Origin: Vombatus ursinus
Lineage: Eukaryota; Chordata; Mammalia; Diprotodontia; Vombatidae
Assembly (NCBI RefSeq): GCF_900497805.2
Contig: NW_020954615.1
Span: 9,446,163 to 9,510,162 of the forward strand
Direction of reading: 5' to 3'
Length of the DNA: 64,000 nucleotides
Position 1 is the first letter of the stretch. Every line of letters begins with the position of its first letter. The notes beneath the pieces are model-generated. The model made no database searches and was not told the origin of the DNA. It saw only the letters and a program-made list of their open reading frames with translations. Of this stretch, positions 52,920 through 63,689 are shown one piece after another. Both the position numbers and the translations under genes were made by a program.

Positions 52920-53215
52920 AGAGAAATAATATCATTCATTGGATCAAGTACTGGACTTGGTGTCAGGAAGAACTGAGTGGGAGTTCTCCCTCAGTCTCAC
53001 TGTCTTTGTGACTTTAAGTGAGGCACTTCAATCTTTTTAGTGTAAAATGAGAAGGAGTGGACTTCATGTTTCATAAGATAGGTTCCACATTAAAATTTAT
53101 GGCACATAGTCTATAGTGATATGAACTACAGCAATTACCTCACATATATAAAGATCAAAGAAATAATATATAGAAAATGTTGGTCAGATCTCAAAGTGAT
53201 ACATAAATGTCTGTC
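52920..53215 (+). mobile_element. MIR-type SINE
   Basis: 'caagtactggacttggtgtc', 'ctgtctttgtgactttaagt', 'gaggcacttcaatcttttta' and 'gtgtaaaatgagaaggagtg' are head to core. The tail 'atctcaaagtgatacataaa' then 'tgtctgtcatcatcctcc' ends it. Confidence 0.65.
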
Positions 53216-53379
53216 ATCATCCTCCTAATTATTATTTCTTTCCATAAATACATATATTTTGGAGAGTGATGAGGGCAAAAAATAGTTAATGACTTTAGAA
53301 AAAAATGATGAGAGAGAATATACTCTTCCCCAGGATGATATGAGGGCAGAAGTCAGTAGATGTCACTTATAAAAGGTAG

Positions 53380-53730
53380 AACCAGAGTTGGGTTTGAAAG
53401 AAGGAAGTTTTAACTAAAAAACAGGAATATCATGTATCAGGCATGAGAAAATGCATTCAACTGCAGAGGGGCAGAACAAGACCAGAGTCAACTGGTTTCT
53501 CACTTTGGCAAGAATGTACGGGGAATAAAAAATGTTTAAAATGACTCTAGAATGGGAAGCTAGGAGTAGTTTATGCAGACAATATAATGTATAATCTAAC
53601 TTAGAGTACACAGCACATGGGGAGCCATTGAAGATATGTGTTCATATGTGTGTGTGGGGGGGGTCTATCTCAGGAAAGAGAAAATTATCTGCTGGGTGAA
53701 AGGACTGAGAGTGAGTTGGAGGCTTGAAGA
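53380..53730 (-). mobile_element. L2 LINE ORF2 fragment (diverged)
   Basis: 'tgagaaaatgcattcaactg', 'cacatggggagccattgaag' and 'gactgagagtgagttggagg' fit the antisense L2 ORF2 order. A short G run interrupts at about 53656. Confidence 0.5.
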
Positions 53731-54390
53731 GGGATAGCTGCTGAAAGGAACGTGAGATGGGAGGAAAGGAATGCTGTGCAGCAGTGTGGGTCCATTTGAC
53801 TTCAAATGAGAGGAATTGTACTCAGCCCAGGCAGCTCAGTTTCATGACTTCCTATAGCTACTAAGATGGTCAAGGAATAATAGTGGTGAAATGGTATGCC
53901 AAGGCTTATCCAGGGCACCTTTATTTCAATGCATATCATTAAATCATTTTTTTCACAACATCTATCCACTGGCATGCTGGGCTGATCTGTCCTATTGATT
54001 AAAAGCAAAACAGGTAACAGGAGGTGTTGACTGCACTAGATAGAGACCTTTTCAATGGATAAAGAGGTTGGCTTTCCTGAGTACACCATTAGTGTCAGTT
54101 TCAATGACTTATTCCTGCTGGTAATTTACTGCCATTCCTAGAAATATTGCCTTGATAACCAGCCATGCAATTCTGGGAATGCAGTTGACAAATTTAACCC
54201 CTCCCCTCAACTTCAAGTCTACCTGCTTTTTTTCTTTTTCAACCTATAATATCCTCTGAATATTTAAGGAGAAGGCTTAAAATGTATTTCTATTAGTCTC
54301 GATTCATTCGGGATGAGAAACCATTGCTTTACAGAAGTGTTGGAAATGTTTATATTGTTCCCATTTCTTTGTGAGCTTTTACTTTACTAG
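53731..54390. other. Unassigned DNA
   Basis: Nothing recognised. Confidence 0.45.
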
Positions 54391-54394
54391 AGGA

Positions 54395-54605
54395 TAGTGT
54401 GGTTCTGTGAAGAGAGCATTGAAACTAGAGTCTGAGGAACCCTGGTCATATCCTGGCTCTGTCATGTTGCCCAGTTACCTTAGGAGGAGTCATTTGATCT
54501 CTCTTGCTTTTAGTTTTCTTACATTTAAAATGAGATGTGATGGACCAAATAACTTTTAAGGTTCCTTTCAACTCTAAGTCTATGACTAAGATACTAAATG
54601 AAGTT
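54395..54605 (+). mobile_element. CORE-SINE (MIR/Ther1-like), near full length
   Basis: 'gatagtgtggttctgtgaag', 'ctggctctgtcatgttgccc', 'catttgatctctcttgcttt' and the tail 'aaggttcctttcaactctaa' with 'gtctatgac' are all in order. Confidence 0.75.
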
Positions 54606-54754
54606 TTTCACTAATTGAAGACAAAATACACCATTCAGTGGAAAATCTTGAGAGTAAAATAGTCTATGTCTTTTGTATTAAGAGTTTAATGTACTTTTTT
54701 TCATTCATTGAATCAATTATTGAGCTTATCATTTAGGCCTCTTTCATAAAATAG

Positions 54755-55082
54755 CATCATTTCAGAATTGGAAGAGACCTTAATGGTCATTTAGTTCAAC
54801 CAATACTTGGGAAAGAATCCTTGATTCAGTATTTGTTCAAAGACCTTCAAGGAGGAGATGGTTTTTACATTATATTTCCACCCATTCCTTTTTGGAATAA
54901 CCATAATTGTCTACAAGAACAAAAATAATTGCCTGGTCTTTCCATACTTGGAATCCAGATCTGACTCTCTCAAACCTCTTCCTGTTGCTCCTTGTTCTGT
55001 CTTTTGGGGTCAAACAGATCAACATTCATCCCTAATCTTTAACATAGTCTTCCAAGTATTTGAAGGTATACATTTTTGCCTA
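54755..55082 (-). mobile_element. L3/CR1-type LINE fragment
   Basis: 'agaattggaagagaccttaa', 'tggtcatttagttcaaccaa', 'tcttcctgttgctccttgtt' and 'cttccaagtatttgaaggta' are the reverse-complemented CR1/L3 3' region. The 77-codon plus-strand frame at 54858-55091 lies within it and is incidental. Confidence 0.65.
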
Positions 55083-56688
55083 GTCCCCTAGGAGATGTAA
55101 AAATTATTTTGGAATATTATTGTTATTAATATACTTATACTGTTTAACCTTCCTTTAAATGTTCATAATTATATAATTATATCATACACTAAAATACATA
55201 AAATAACATTTATTATATGGGAAAATTGCATTTAGATACTTTAGTAATATTATATTCAAACCATTGACAGAATTAACACCTCAGTTGGATGAACCTGAAG
55301 ATCACTCTCACTTCTAAAATTGACATCATGTTGGTATATTTCCAATGGAAAAAATATGATCCCCAGAAGTAAATGGCTTTGAACATATCCTGTCCATCCT
55401 TGCCCCATTCCTCTCCATCTTTTCATAACACAAATACAAGGGGCAAAGCCAGAAATAATTATCACTCCATATATGTGCTAATTAAGTAGGTGTGCTAATG
55501 AGTGGTACATTTGGACTCCAACTTTCTTAATCCAATTATTTTCACACAAAATCCTAAGTCCTCTTACCTAAGTGAATATGAAAATCATCCAAGTTGCAAC
55601 CTTTGCCATGGGCATAGGGAACAGATTTTTGCATCAAATGCTAGAACGCACAAGCAACAATTTTTGGAAGAAAAAAATGGTTAGCCATTTACTAGAAATG
55701 AAAAAGACATCCTTCAATGCTTGATTATATTCTGTGAATAAAATAATATCACTGAACTTAAAGATACTCTCTAAGTTTTAAAGGCAACTCTCCCATTGTT
55801 AACAAGACTACTCCCCTGAATTCTTCTGTGGAGCTTGTGGAGCTGTGGAGCTTCTGTGGTAGCTTGGCTACCACAGGTCTTAGCAGATCACACCTAAAGA
55901 ATTATTTATTCAGACATGCACAGGTTTTTTTTTTCTTGAAATCTGGTTGTTCTTATAAACACATGCTGACAACTACTTTATACAAGGAAGTTGCAGCTTA
56001 AAAAACAAGTACCAATTACAGTACAACTTTTTTTTTTGCATGAAGAATTTAATATGTGATACAACACTGCTAAAGCCCCATATGCACCAAGCATACTAAG
56101 AGAATCCCAACTGAAGGGTCTTTTTCAGTCATGCTCTTGCCTAGAACTGACTATGTTTTAGAATTGTCTTAAAAAAGGCTCTCCATATGTACTTGCTCAG
56201 CTTTCAGGGATTGTGAGATTGTCAATTCCCTTCTTAAAATGTTATACTCATGACTGAAAATTATATTCCAGATGTGGTAATCAGAACACAGTAGATCACC
56301 TTTGGAATGACTGATACTTACCGTGAGCCCTGCTTAAATATTCATATATTTGGGAGCATGTGGTGTAGGAACCCTTAATCTCAGGATACCCACTGACCAG
56401 GAGTCCACAGAAGCCTTACAATATAAAGGAAGACATAAGTATCTCTTTAATAAATGAGGCAGCGTCATAAAAGCTTCAACTTCCACTGAGAAAGAAATTA
56501 AATGAAAACATATGCCAAAGATGAGGTCAAGGGAGAAATGGACAGATGGAGAAATTTTTATTCTTTCTCCACTATTACATGTTCTTCCTGAGTGGTAGGG
56601 AAGCTGTATGTCACTTGTCCTTTCCAAGGTTCTGTTTTCTCATATGTAAAGTTAAGTATTTAAGCTGAATAATCTGTAGTAATTGACT
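55083..56688. other. Unassigned low-copy DNA
   Basis: About 1.6 kb without a repeat I can name, AT-rich at 55110-55260. The 97-codon minus-strand frame at 56334-56627 has no recognised domain. A perfect small hairpin lies at 55854-55876. Confidence 0.45.
55854..55876. repeat. Perfect 10 bp stem, 3 base loop inverted repeat
   Basis: CTGTGGTAGC - TTG - GCTACCACAG. It is preceded by short GTGGAGCT direct repeats at about 55829-55853. Confidence 0.95.
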
Positions 56689-56689
56689 T

Positions 56690-56912
56690 GGATTCAATGA
56701 AGATGCATGTTCAAATTTTGTTTCCAATATTTAAAAATTGTGTGATTCTGGGTAAATCAATTAACTACACTGAGCCTCAGTTTTCTCATCCATAAAATTG
56801 TGATGATGATCATCATAACAGCACACACCTTATCAGGATGGGTGGTTCAAATGAAATAATGTATATAACATGCTTAGAAAACCTTGAGGTATTACACATA
56901 CTCAAATGTTTG
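56690..56912 (+). mobile_element. MIR-type SINE
   Basis: 'gtgtgattctgggtaaatca', 'gagcctcagttttctcatcc', 'gggtggttcaaatgaaataa' and 'acatgcttagaaaaccttga' run in MIR order. Confidence 0.75.
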
Positions 56913-57141
56913 TGAGGTATGGATTATCATGATGTGGGTTTCTCTTATGTGTACAAGGTTGATAATTGAAAGTTAAGATATACAAGAAGCCATAAAATTT
57001 GACATCTCTAACAATTACTAGAAGAGAAACTTCAGACAATTTTTCATTTCACAATCCATGCAGTTGAAAAGAGGTAGATATATCTTTTGGATCTCCTGTA
57101 ATCTGACAATAGTAAGATTCAGGAGTATCAGCTCTACCTGA

Positions 57142-57394
57142 GGGAGCAGCTAGGTAGTGCAGTGGATAGAGCATCAGGCCCTGAATCAGTAAGACCTAGA
57201 GCTCAAATCTGGCCTCAGACACTTACTAGCTATGTGACTCTGGATGAGTCACTTCATCCTTTTTGCCTCAATTTCCTCATCTTTAAAACAAGTTGGAGAA
57301 GGAAATGGCAAACTACTCCATTATCTTTGCCAAGAAAACCCCTAATGGGATCACAAAAAGTCAGGCATGACTGAAATAAAGGCAAAACAATAAA
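57142..57394 (+). mobile_element. tRNA SINE with RTE/BovB-type tail (MAR4-like)
   Basis: The head GGGAGCAGCTAGGTAGTGCA leads to 'cttactagctatgtgactct', then the RTE-derived tail 'gttggagaaggaaatggcaa' and 'ccaagaaaacccctaatggg', then 'catgactgaaataaagg' and A-rich DNA. Same architecture as the copy at 36591-36843 but opposite strand. Confidence 0.9.
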
Positions 57395-57515
57395 ACCTCT
57401 CAGAATTGTTGTGATGATCAAATACAATAATAACTGTAAAGTGCTTAGCATAATGCCTGCTATTGTATGTGCAATATAAATGTTGCTTTTGTTATTGTTA
57501 TTATATCCACTACAC
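57395..57515 (+). mobile_element. MIR/MAR1-type SINE 3' part
   Basis: 'cagaattgttgtgatgatca', 'aactgtaaagtgcttagcat' and 'aatgcctgctattgtatgtg' are a MIR tail. The younger SINE sits directly upstream and may have landed in this MIR, though the 5' half is not recognisable. Confidence 0.7.
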
Positions 57516-58125
57516 AACACTGTCTCTCTTTTCCTTGAATTCTTCCAGAAATTAAGTTGGAGCAATGAAAGAATCAAGAGGAATTTTTTCTTCTTCTTTT
57601 GCTATGTTGACTTCATTTAAAATGCTAGACATTTTAATTCATTTGTTAGACTTCATTAATTTTTTTGCCTATTTTCAACACCTTTCCTCTCCACTATTCT
57701 AAGTGGCCAATTATTAGTTCCTTTCATTGTTTATTTGTTTTGTTTTTCATCCTCCCCCATACCTTGTGAAGTCAGGAATTAACTTAAGAGGTAAAACATG
57801 CAAACAAGAAGTTGATGGCTGGTAAATGAAGATTGTGCTACACATCACTAGTTTCCTTGGTGAACCTCCATTTTTCTCTTCTATTTTCTCCCTCATTATT
57901 TACTGAATGGAAACTCCATATTAGAAATGGCTTAAGGTGACAATTTGATTAATTACTATATCCAACAAATTAAAAAGTTTGTTTTTTTCTGTGCTAGTCA
58001 TGAAAATATAACTGGAAAGTTTCAAAAATATAACATTGGTTGGATTTCTTTTTTTTTACATTAATTGGATTTCAAAAATCAAATTATAATGAATATGGCA
58101 TCTATATGTAAAAAGAGACAGTGCA
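57516..58125. other. Unassigned DNA
   Basis: Nothing recognised. Pyrimidine-rich at 57580-57600. Confidence 0.45.
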
Positions 58126-58129
58126 ATTG

Positions 58130-58310
58130 TAAGGGAAAGTTTTAGGACATTGAGCTGAAATAACTAGCCTAGATTTAATACTTCATAGCTCTGTGAGCTT
58201 GGATATTGCATCTGTCCTTAAACCTATTTTATTCCCTATAAAATGTGAATAATAATATTTTCATTAATCTCACAGGTTTTCTGTGGAGGATGAAATGAGA
58301 TTAGAAGTAA
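58130..58310 (+). mobile_element. MIR-type SINE
   Basis: 'gctctgtgagcttggatatt', 'aaatgtgaataataatattt' and 'tttctgtggaggatgaaatg' give middle, core and tail, diverged. Confidence 0.6.
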
Positions 58311-58314
58311 TTTG

Positions 58315-58490
58315 CTCTATTTTTTCACAAGTCATATAAGTTCTCAAAACTTCAAGTGCTTCCTCTGAAAATTGTGATAAGAATACTAATACCTAAATTA
58401 GATAGTTGTTTTGATGATCAGCTAAGACAGTGGATATTAAGTCTTTTGCAAATGCAAAGTTCTATGTAATGCAAACTGTTACTATTACGT
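58315..58490 (+). mobile_element. MIR-type SINE fragment
   Basis: 'cacaagtcatataagttctc', 'attgtgataagaatactaat' and 'agttgttttgatgatcagct' then 'gcaaagttctatgtaatgc' form a second plus-strand MIR, in tandem with the previous one by separate insertion. Confidence 0.55.
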
Positions 58491-58524
58491 CTATGATGTG
58501 ATTTTACTAAAATAAACTAATTTT

Positions 58525-58620
58525 ATATTTAGCATTTACTATGTGTGAGAAACTGTGATAAGTGCTGTGGACAAAAGAAGGGCAAAACAACCAACTCTAC
58601 ACTTAATGACAAACAAGGAA
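58525..58620 (-). mobile_element. L2 LINE 3' fragment
   Basis: 'ttagcatttactatgtgtga' and 'gataagtgctgtggacaaaa' are the reverse complement of the L2 3' terminus. Confidence 0.6.
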
Positions 58621-58701
58621 TTGATTAGATGTCATCAAAGCAAGGTCTGGTTGAAAAAAGACATCAGGCTTGTCATGTATGGAGCATGAAGTATAACCTT
58701 T

Positions 58702-58880
58702 GGAAGAGGAGGAGGAAGAAGAAGAAGGAGAAGAAGAAGAAGGAGAAGAAGAAGAAGATGAAGAAGAAGAAGAAGAAGAAGAAGAAGAAGAAGAAGATGA
58801 AGAAGAAGAAGAAGAAGAAGAAGAAGAAGAAGAAGAAGAAGAAGAAGAGGAGGAGGAGGAGGAGGAGGAGGAAGAGGAGA
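58702..58880. repeat. (GAA)n/(GGA)n polypurine tract
   Basis: About 180 bp of purines on the plus strand, interrupted by only a few Ts. Outer parts are GGA-rich and the centre is (GAA)n. The poly-Glu, poly-Lys and poly-Ser frames read from it are artefacts. Confidence 0.97.
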
Positions 58881-58889
58881 TGATTATGA

Positions 58890-59155
58890 GGATGTTGGCA
58901 ATAACTAGCATTTCTAAAGAATGTTGAGTTTTACAAATTGCCTGAAATGTATTATTTCATTTGGTCCTCAAAAACTTTTGGTGAGTTAAGTTTTATTATG
59001 ATCCCTATTTTACTGATGAGGAAGCTGATGCGGAGTTAGTTTAAGTGATTTGGCCTGGTTCATCCATTTTGTAAATGTCTGAGGAATTATTTGAATTCAG
59101 GTCTTCCTAACTTTAAGTTCAACTCTCTAAGCACTGTGCCACCTGGCTACCACTC
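58890..59155 (-). mobile_element. MIR/MAR1-type SINE, near full length
   Basis: 'gcaataactagcatttctaa', 'ttatttcatttggtcctcaa', 'cctattttactgatgaggaa', 'attcaggtcttcctaacttt' and 'gcactgtgccacctggctac' run from tail to head on the minus strand. Confidence 0.8.
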
Positions 59156-59261
59156 GCAGCTGGATATCATGTGGCCATGCTTTATCAATATGTAAAGTTA
59201 AGAAAGAAACTTTGGAAAGGCCAAGCTCACTGGGAGGTTGCCCAAATGAGGTTAAATTTGT

Positions 59262-59330
59262 AATATCTTTAACAAGTATTTGGCACATGGTAGGTCCTTA
59301 ACTAATATTTGTTCCCTTCTATGTACTTCT
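59262..59330 (+). mobile_element. L2 or MIR 3' tail fragment
   Basis: 'agtatttggcacatggtagg' and 'tccttaactaatatttgttc' match the shared L2/MIR 'tggcacatagtaggtgcttaataaatgttt' end. Confidence 0.5.
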
Positions 59331-59998
59331 CCTTCCATGTGACTCATTTATAACAGTACATGGATGTTTGTGATGTAAAATGAATATTTGTATAACATCT
59401 AAGTGCACAAAATTCCCACATCAATAAGATCAAAGAGTCATTGGTGTATCTAAATTAGCACGTTGAAATGAAATGGCATTTAACAACACTCTTTTTTTGA
59501 GGTAAAGAACTCATTTCTGTTGGCTAGGATACATGGCACAAGTCTTTTATTTTGAATAGTTATCTTTGGGGGGATGTGATTTGACCCAAGGTATGTCTGA
59601 ATATGTGAATTAATGAGCTGTATTGTAATGGGTTGCCAACATATTAGGCCAATTCTGGCCGGTTCTCTCCAGAGACATAAGCGACATGACAGGCATATAG
59701 AAACAAAGAAATCTAGGGAAAAAGCCAGAAATAGAATCCAAAGGTTCATGTTCTTAACAGCACATTCTCCTTAGCTCTGCTGAGGATGATGGCATTTCTC
59801 CTCAGCTTCACCTAAGCTTAAATCATTTTTTTCCTTTACACCTTAACTTGAGAGAGTAGCCTCATTGAACAGGTTGCCATAAAACTATGATGCTTGTCCA
59901 TGATTCGGTGTTTCTACTAAAGATTTTTTCCCCATGTTTTCACTAGACAAGCTAAATGTTGAGAATTTAAACCTTGTTTTTGAGGAGAGAGGAAGCAT
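59331..59998. other. Unassigned DNA
   Basis: No recognised gene or repeat. The 89-codon minus-strand frame at 59480-59749 shows no known domain. Confidence 0.4.
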
Positions 59999-59999
59999 C

Positions 60000-60150
60000 A
60001 CACTTATATAGCATAGTTATTTTCAATTTATGAAGCACTCTCCTATAAACCACTCTGAACTAAATAACAAAGGTAATTTTCATTACCATATTGCAGGCAA
60101 GGAAATTAAGGCTCATAGAATTATTTTTGACATCAAAAGTCACAATAAAT
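60000..60150 (-). mobile_element. MIR-type SINE (degraded)
   Basis: 'acttatatagcatagttatt', 'aatttatgaagcactctcct' and 'caaggaaattaaggctcata' keep tail-to-core order on the minus strand. Confidence 0.5.
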
Positions 60151-60504
60151 TTCAGAGTCATTATTATGATATGTCCACTGCCTCTAAGTCAAGAATTTAT
60201 CCCTCCACCCTGAATAAAGTTCCAGAAAGGAAGGAAGAAAAAAAAAAGGAGGAAAGCAATCTTATTTAGAGAGTCATGTTTTCTAGGGAAAGGGAAATGA
60301 TGGTACATTGCAATCTGTTTTAGACAGACAAACCTGGGAGTGCAGTGTTGAGTTACCAAAGCCCCATTCTAAGGACAATGTTTAACTAATAGTCTAACTC
60401 AATGGTCTCAGAAGTGAAGTCATTAAGTAGAGAGCCCACAGTAAAGCCAGAATAAAATGGAGGCCGCGAGTGGCATGGAAAATCCTGTTTTCACTTCATT
60501 CATC
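60151..60504. other. Unassigned DNA
   Basis: Nothing recognised. It contains one short CpG pair at about 60463. Confidence 0.4.
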
Positions 60505-60620
60505 TACTTCTTACTAACAGGAAGGACATTGTGAAACATGTCACCTCTCTGGATATCAGTTTCATCATTTGTAAAATGAGGGAAATAATTTCAGTAGTTA
60601 CTTTAGATATGAGAATATTT
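60505..60620 (+). mobile_element. MIR-type SINE fragment
   Basis: 'catgtcacctctctggatat', 'cagtttcatcatttgtaaaa' and 'tgagggaaataatttcagta' are the middle and core. The tail is replaced by a tetranucleotide array. Confidence 0.65.
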
Positions 60621-60800
60621 AAAATCTATCTATCTATCTACCTATCTCTATATAGCTGTAGATATATAGATAGATAGATAGATAGATGATAGATAGATAG
60701 ATAGATAGATATACGTATACATATATTACATAGGGATCTATATAATACATATATATGTATATCTATACATAGTTATCTAGATAGATAAATATAGATATAT
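60621..60800. repeat. Inverted tetranucleotide array (ATCT)n...(GATA)n
   Basis: ATCT units at 60624-60648 are followed after a short spacer by GATA units at 60660-60711, then TA-rich alternation and more GATA-like units to 60795. The first two arrays are reverse complements and could pair. Confidence 0.95.
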
Positions 60801-60829
60801 GAGTTTTGACTCTATAAAAATATCTAACA

Positions 60830-61060
60830 TAAACAGAGTCCTTTATGTATGTGATCTTTTTGAATGCTCACAACCCCATGATGTAAGTGTTACTTACAGC
60901 AAAAACATCATCCTCCTTATGTCTTCATTTCCAATTTTAGAGGAAGAAACTGAGGCTCCTATATCACCAAGCATGACAGAGATAATAAATATCTGAGACT
61001 CAGGTTTTCCCGAATTGCTGGAATTGTTTCATAAACTTTACTATACTGCCTCCCTAAAAT
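60830..61060 (-). mobile_element. MIR-type SINE
   Basis: 'tgctcacaaccccatgatgt', 'gaggaagaaactgaggctcc' and 'gagactcaggttttcccgaa' are the reverse-complemented MIR, diverged. Confidence 0.65.
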
Positions 61061-62535
61061 TCAAACTTTTTTCCTTTAAAATAATACATGAAGATAGAGT
61101 ATTATTGCAAGCATATGACCTTCTGTTGTTCATAATTATTAATCATTTTGATTGTTTTTTTTAAATCTTGTAATCACAAATCTCTTCCTAATGCAAGCCT
61201 TTGAGAAGTTCAAACTATTTAATTTGTCCTAAGAACTCACTACTTGTCCTCTTTTTTTGTTTGTTTAATCAGTCTTGCTTTACATTGATAAATATTACCT
61301 CTGGAACTAAAGATTCTAAATACAGAATATAGGCATTTTTATTATGCTTTATAGAAGACATGAATTCCTGATTGGTGTGTAAATCATATGTATACAATTG
61401 TATACATATGTATACAATTCTCTCCTTTATATTAAAATGGAAGATATAGGTAACCAGAGAAAATCCATTTGGTCTCATTATGGATCTTCAAATAACCACA
61501 TTTCAGAATTCATTAAGTCATTCAATGTCTCATATTGAATAAGAAACAATGACTTTCTAAGAAATCCTTAATAATTAATTAAGTCAACATTTCAAAATCG
61601 AAGCCAATCATCCAAAGGTTGATGCTAGACATCTTGGTAACTGCCAGTGAGATGCAAGAAGGGGAAAACATTTTCATTTTGCTTAAAGCTTACTGAGGGA
61701 TGATTTGAGAAAAGCATATTCAAATTTTGTTGCCTATGGCAATATCTTTCAAGTAAACTCTGGTTCTTCTCAGGTATCATCAGTACATGTGGTGAATTAG
61801 TAACAGAAAGGAGATGCTCTGATTTGGTAATGATTGGAGAAATGCACTGTCCCTTAAAAAGCAAAAACACAGGATATGCAAAACTCTAAGGAGAGATTTA
61901 AGCATTTTCTGTAAGTCTGAACATTTTTTCTCCCTCCCCTCCTGCCAGAAAGGTATGGCGCCTGCTTTTCATAACTATATAACAAACTTCTTTTTAAATT
62001 TAATTTATCAATGATGTGTATGCTTTATACTGCAATCATTATTTGATATCTTTTTCCTCATTCCTACTCCCATTGAACCAGACTTTGAAACAACTAGAAA
62101 AATTAAACAAAACTGAATTTAAAGTAATTTCTAAAAGAATATTTCTTCTGATGACATATACAACATCTCATACTCAAAGTATACTACACCTATGCAGAGA
62201 TGTGTATATCCTTCTGGGACAGAACAGAGAACATTTTTAGTTAATGTAAGAAAAAAAATGCCTAATGATAAGACCTATTTAAAATGGAATTGGCTCTTTT
62301 GACAGGTACTGGGTTTCTCATTGGTAAAGGTCTTCGAATAAAAACTTGATTATGACTTCTCATTATATTTTACAGTGTTTTCTTACTCAAGTACAGGTTG
62401 GGGTATCAATCTCAGGTATCCATTTCAACTCTAATGTTCAGTTACTGATCTTAAATGTTCATAGAATAAAACATCTACAAAAATGAGTGAATAATGATAG
62501 AAAAAGTATTTTTACATGGCTATAGTAATGATCAA
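61061..62535. other. Unassigned low-copy DNA
   Basis: About 1.5 kb with no recognised repeat or gene, containing a perfect 26 bp palindrome at 61385-61410. Confidence 0.45.
61385..61410. repeat. Perfect 26 bp palindrome
   Basis: Half-site CATATGTATACAA followed at once by its reverse complement, with no spacer. It is followed by another TATACAATT copy. All alternating or AT-rich, so it may have arisen from a simple repeat. Confidence 0.97.
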
Positions 62536-62539
62536 CCGC

Positions 62540-63250
62540 AAATATGAAGTACACACGAAGTGCCAGGAAGTGTGTTAGACAAAGGAAGTGAAACAATGTA
62601 ATAATATTTTTCTCTAGTGACTGCTATTCTAAAGTGGGAGACAACAATTTAAGTATATGAAGATAAATATTAAAAATGAACATAAATACAATATAGCTAA
62701 AGAGGAGGTTTTTTGTTTTGTGGGGTTTTTTTTGGGGGCTAGGTAAAGGCGTTAAGTGACTTGCCCAGGGTCACACAGCTAGTAAGTGTTATGTGTCTGA
62801 GGCTGGATTTGAACTCAGGTTCTCTTGAATCCAGGGTCAGTGTTCTATCTACTGTGCCACCTTGCTGCCCCACCCCCACTGTGCCACCTAGTTGCTCCCT
62901 AAAGATGAGATTTTTGAGAGTAAGGACACTAGCATTTGAGTAAATGGGGCAGAAATTCATATAGAGAGTGATGTTTGAGATGTGTTTTGAAAGAAAAGGA
63001 TTCTATGACTCAAATCTGAGGTAGAAATATATTCCAGTTATGAGGGAAGAACAGTGCAAAGGAATGGTGAAGAGAAGTCTAGTTTGGCTGGATTGCACAG
63101 TATGGAGAGAAAATTAATGTACAATGAGGCTGGACAGATTGATAGAGGCCATGTTGTGAAGGGCCCTAAATGTCAAAATTATGAGTTGATATTTTATCCA
63201 AAAGTAATAAGAAGTGACTAAAGTTAAATGAGTGGAGGTGTATCATAGCT
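62540..63250 (-). mobile_element. L2 LINE 3' portion, split by a SINE
   Basis: Left of the SINE: 'cacgaagtgccaggaagtgt' and 'tgctattctaaagtgggaga' (3' UTR). Right of it: 'tgatgtttgagatgtgtttt', 'gggaagaacagtgcaaagga' and 'ttgtgaagggccctaaatgt' (end of ORF2). The order is continuous if the SINE is ignored. Confidence 0.75.
62708..62898 (-). mobile_element. tRNA-derived SINE (WSINE-like) with duplicated head
   Basis: Minus strand: the full SINE 'ggggcagcaaggtggcacag', 'gttcaaatccagcctcagac' and 'gtgaccctgggcaagtcact' with a C/A-rich tail (62708-62873). It is preceded by an extra 25 bp copy of its own start, GGGAGCAACTAGGTGGCACA, at 62874-62898. The flanks CTAAAGAGGAG (62697-62707) and CTAAAGATGAG (62899-62909) agree at 10 of 11 bases, so the double-headed unit inserted as one piece. 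Confidence 0.85.
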
Positions 63251-63685
63251 AGAAGTAAAATCATGTATCCCTATGGAGTTTTGGATGATGTATGTTGTCA
63301 CATAATTAAGTTAATATACCAAAATAAATATGTATATTAAATTTTTATTAAATTAGATTAACCTGGGCCACAGAGTGAAGTATGTACCAGATGTCAGAGA
63401 ATTATAATTAAGAGGTGATTAGCGAGCAGCTTTGTCTCCTCAATGGAGGAGGGAAGAGGTGAGCCATGTTTGACTTTTGTAATAATATGCTAGTCTATCT
63501 CTGCAGACATCTCTCTCCTCTTATCTGCCACTCTGAGAAGACAAGGAAAGTTTTGGTTTGGTCAATGAACAAGGAGAAAAACTATATAACTACCACTGCC
63601 TTGCTTTATTGCTCCTATAAGATTTCATTCATAGACCATCTTGCTTGTTTTTCTGTGATGATGTTGAAGGTGTTGAGAAAAATAC
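63251..63685. other. Unassigned DNA
   Basis: Nothing recognised. The 84-codon frame at 63466-63720 has no known domain. Confidence 0.4.
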
Positions 63686-63689
63686 TATT

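Noticed and set aside
58603-58927. Poly-Ser, poly-Lys and poly-Glu frames
   Set aside because: Products of the (GAA)n/(GGA)n tract in different phases, with no other coding evidence.
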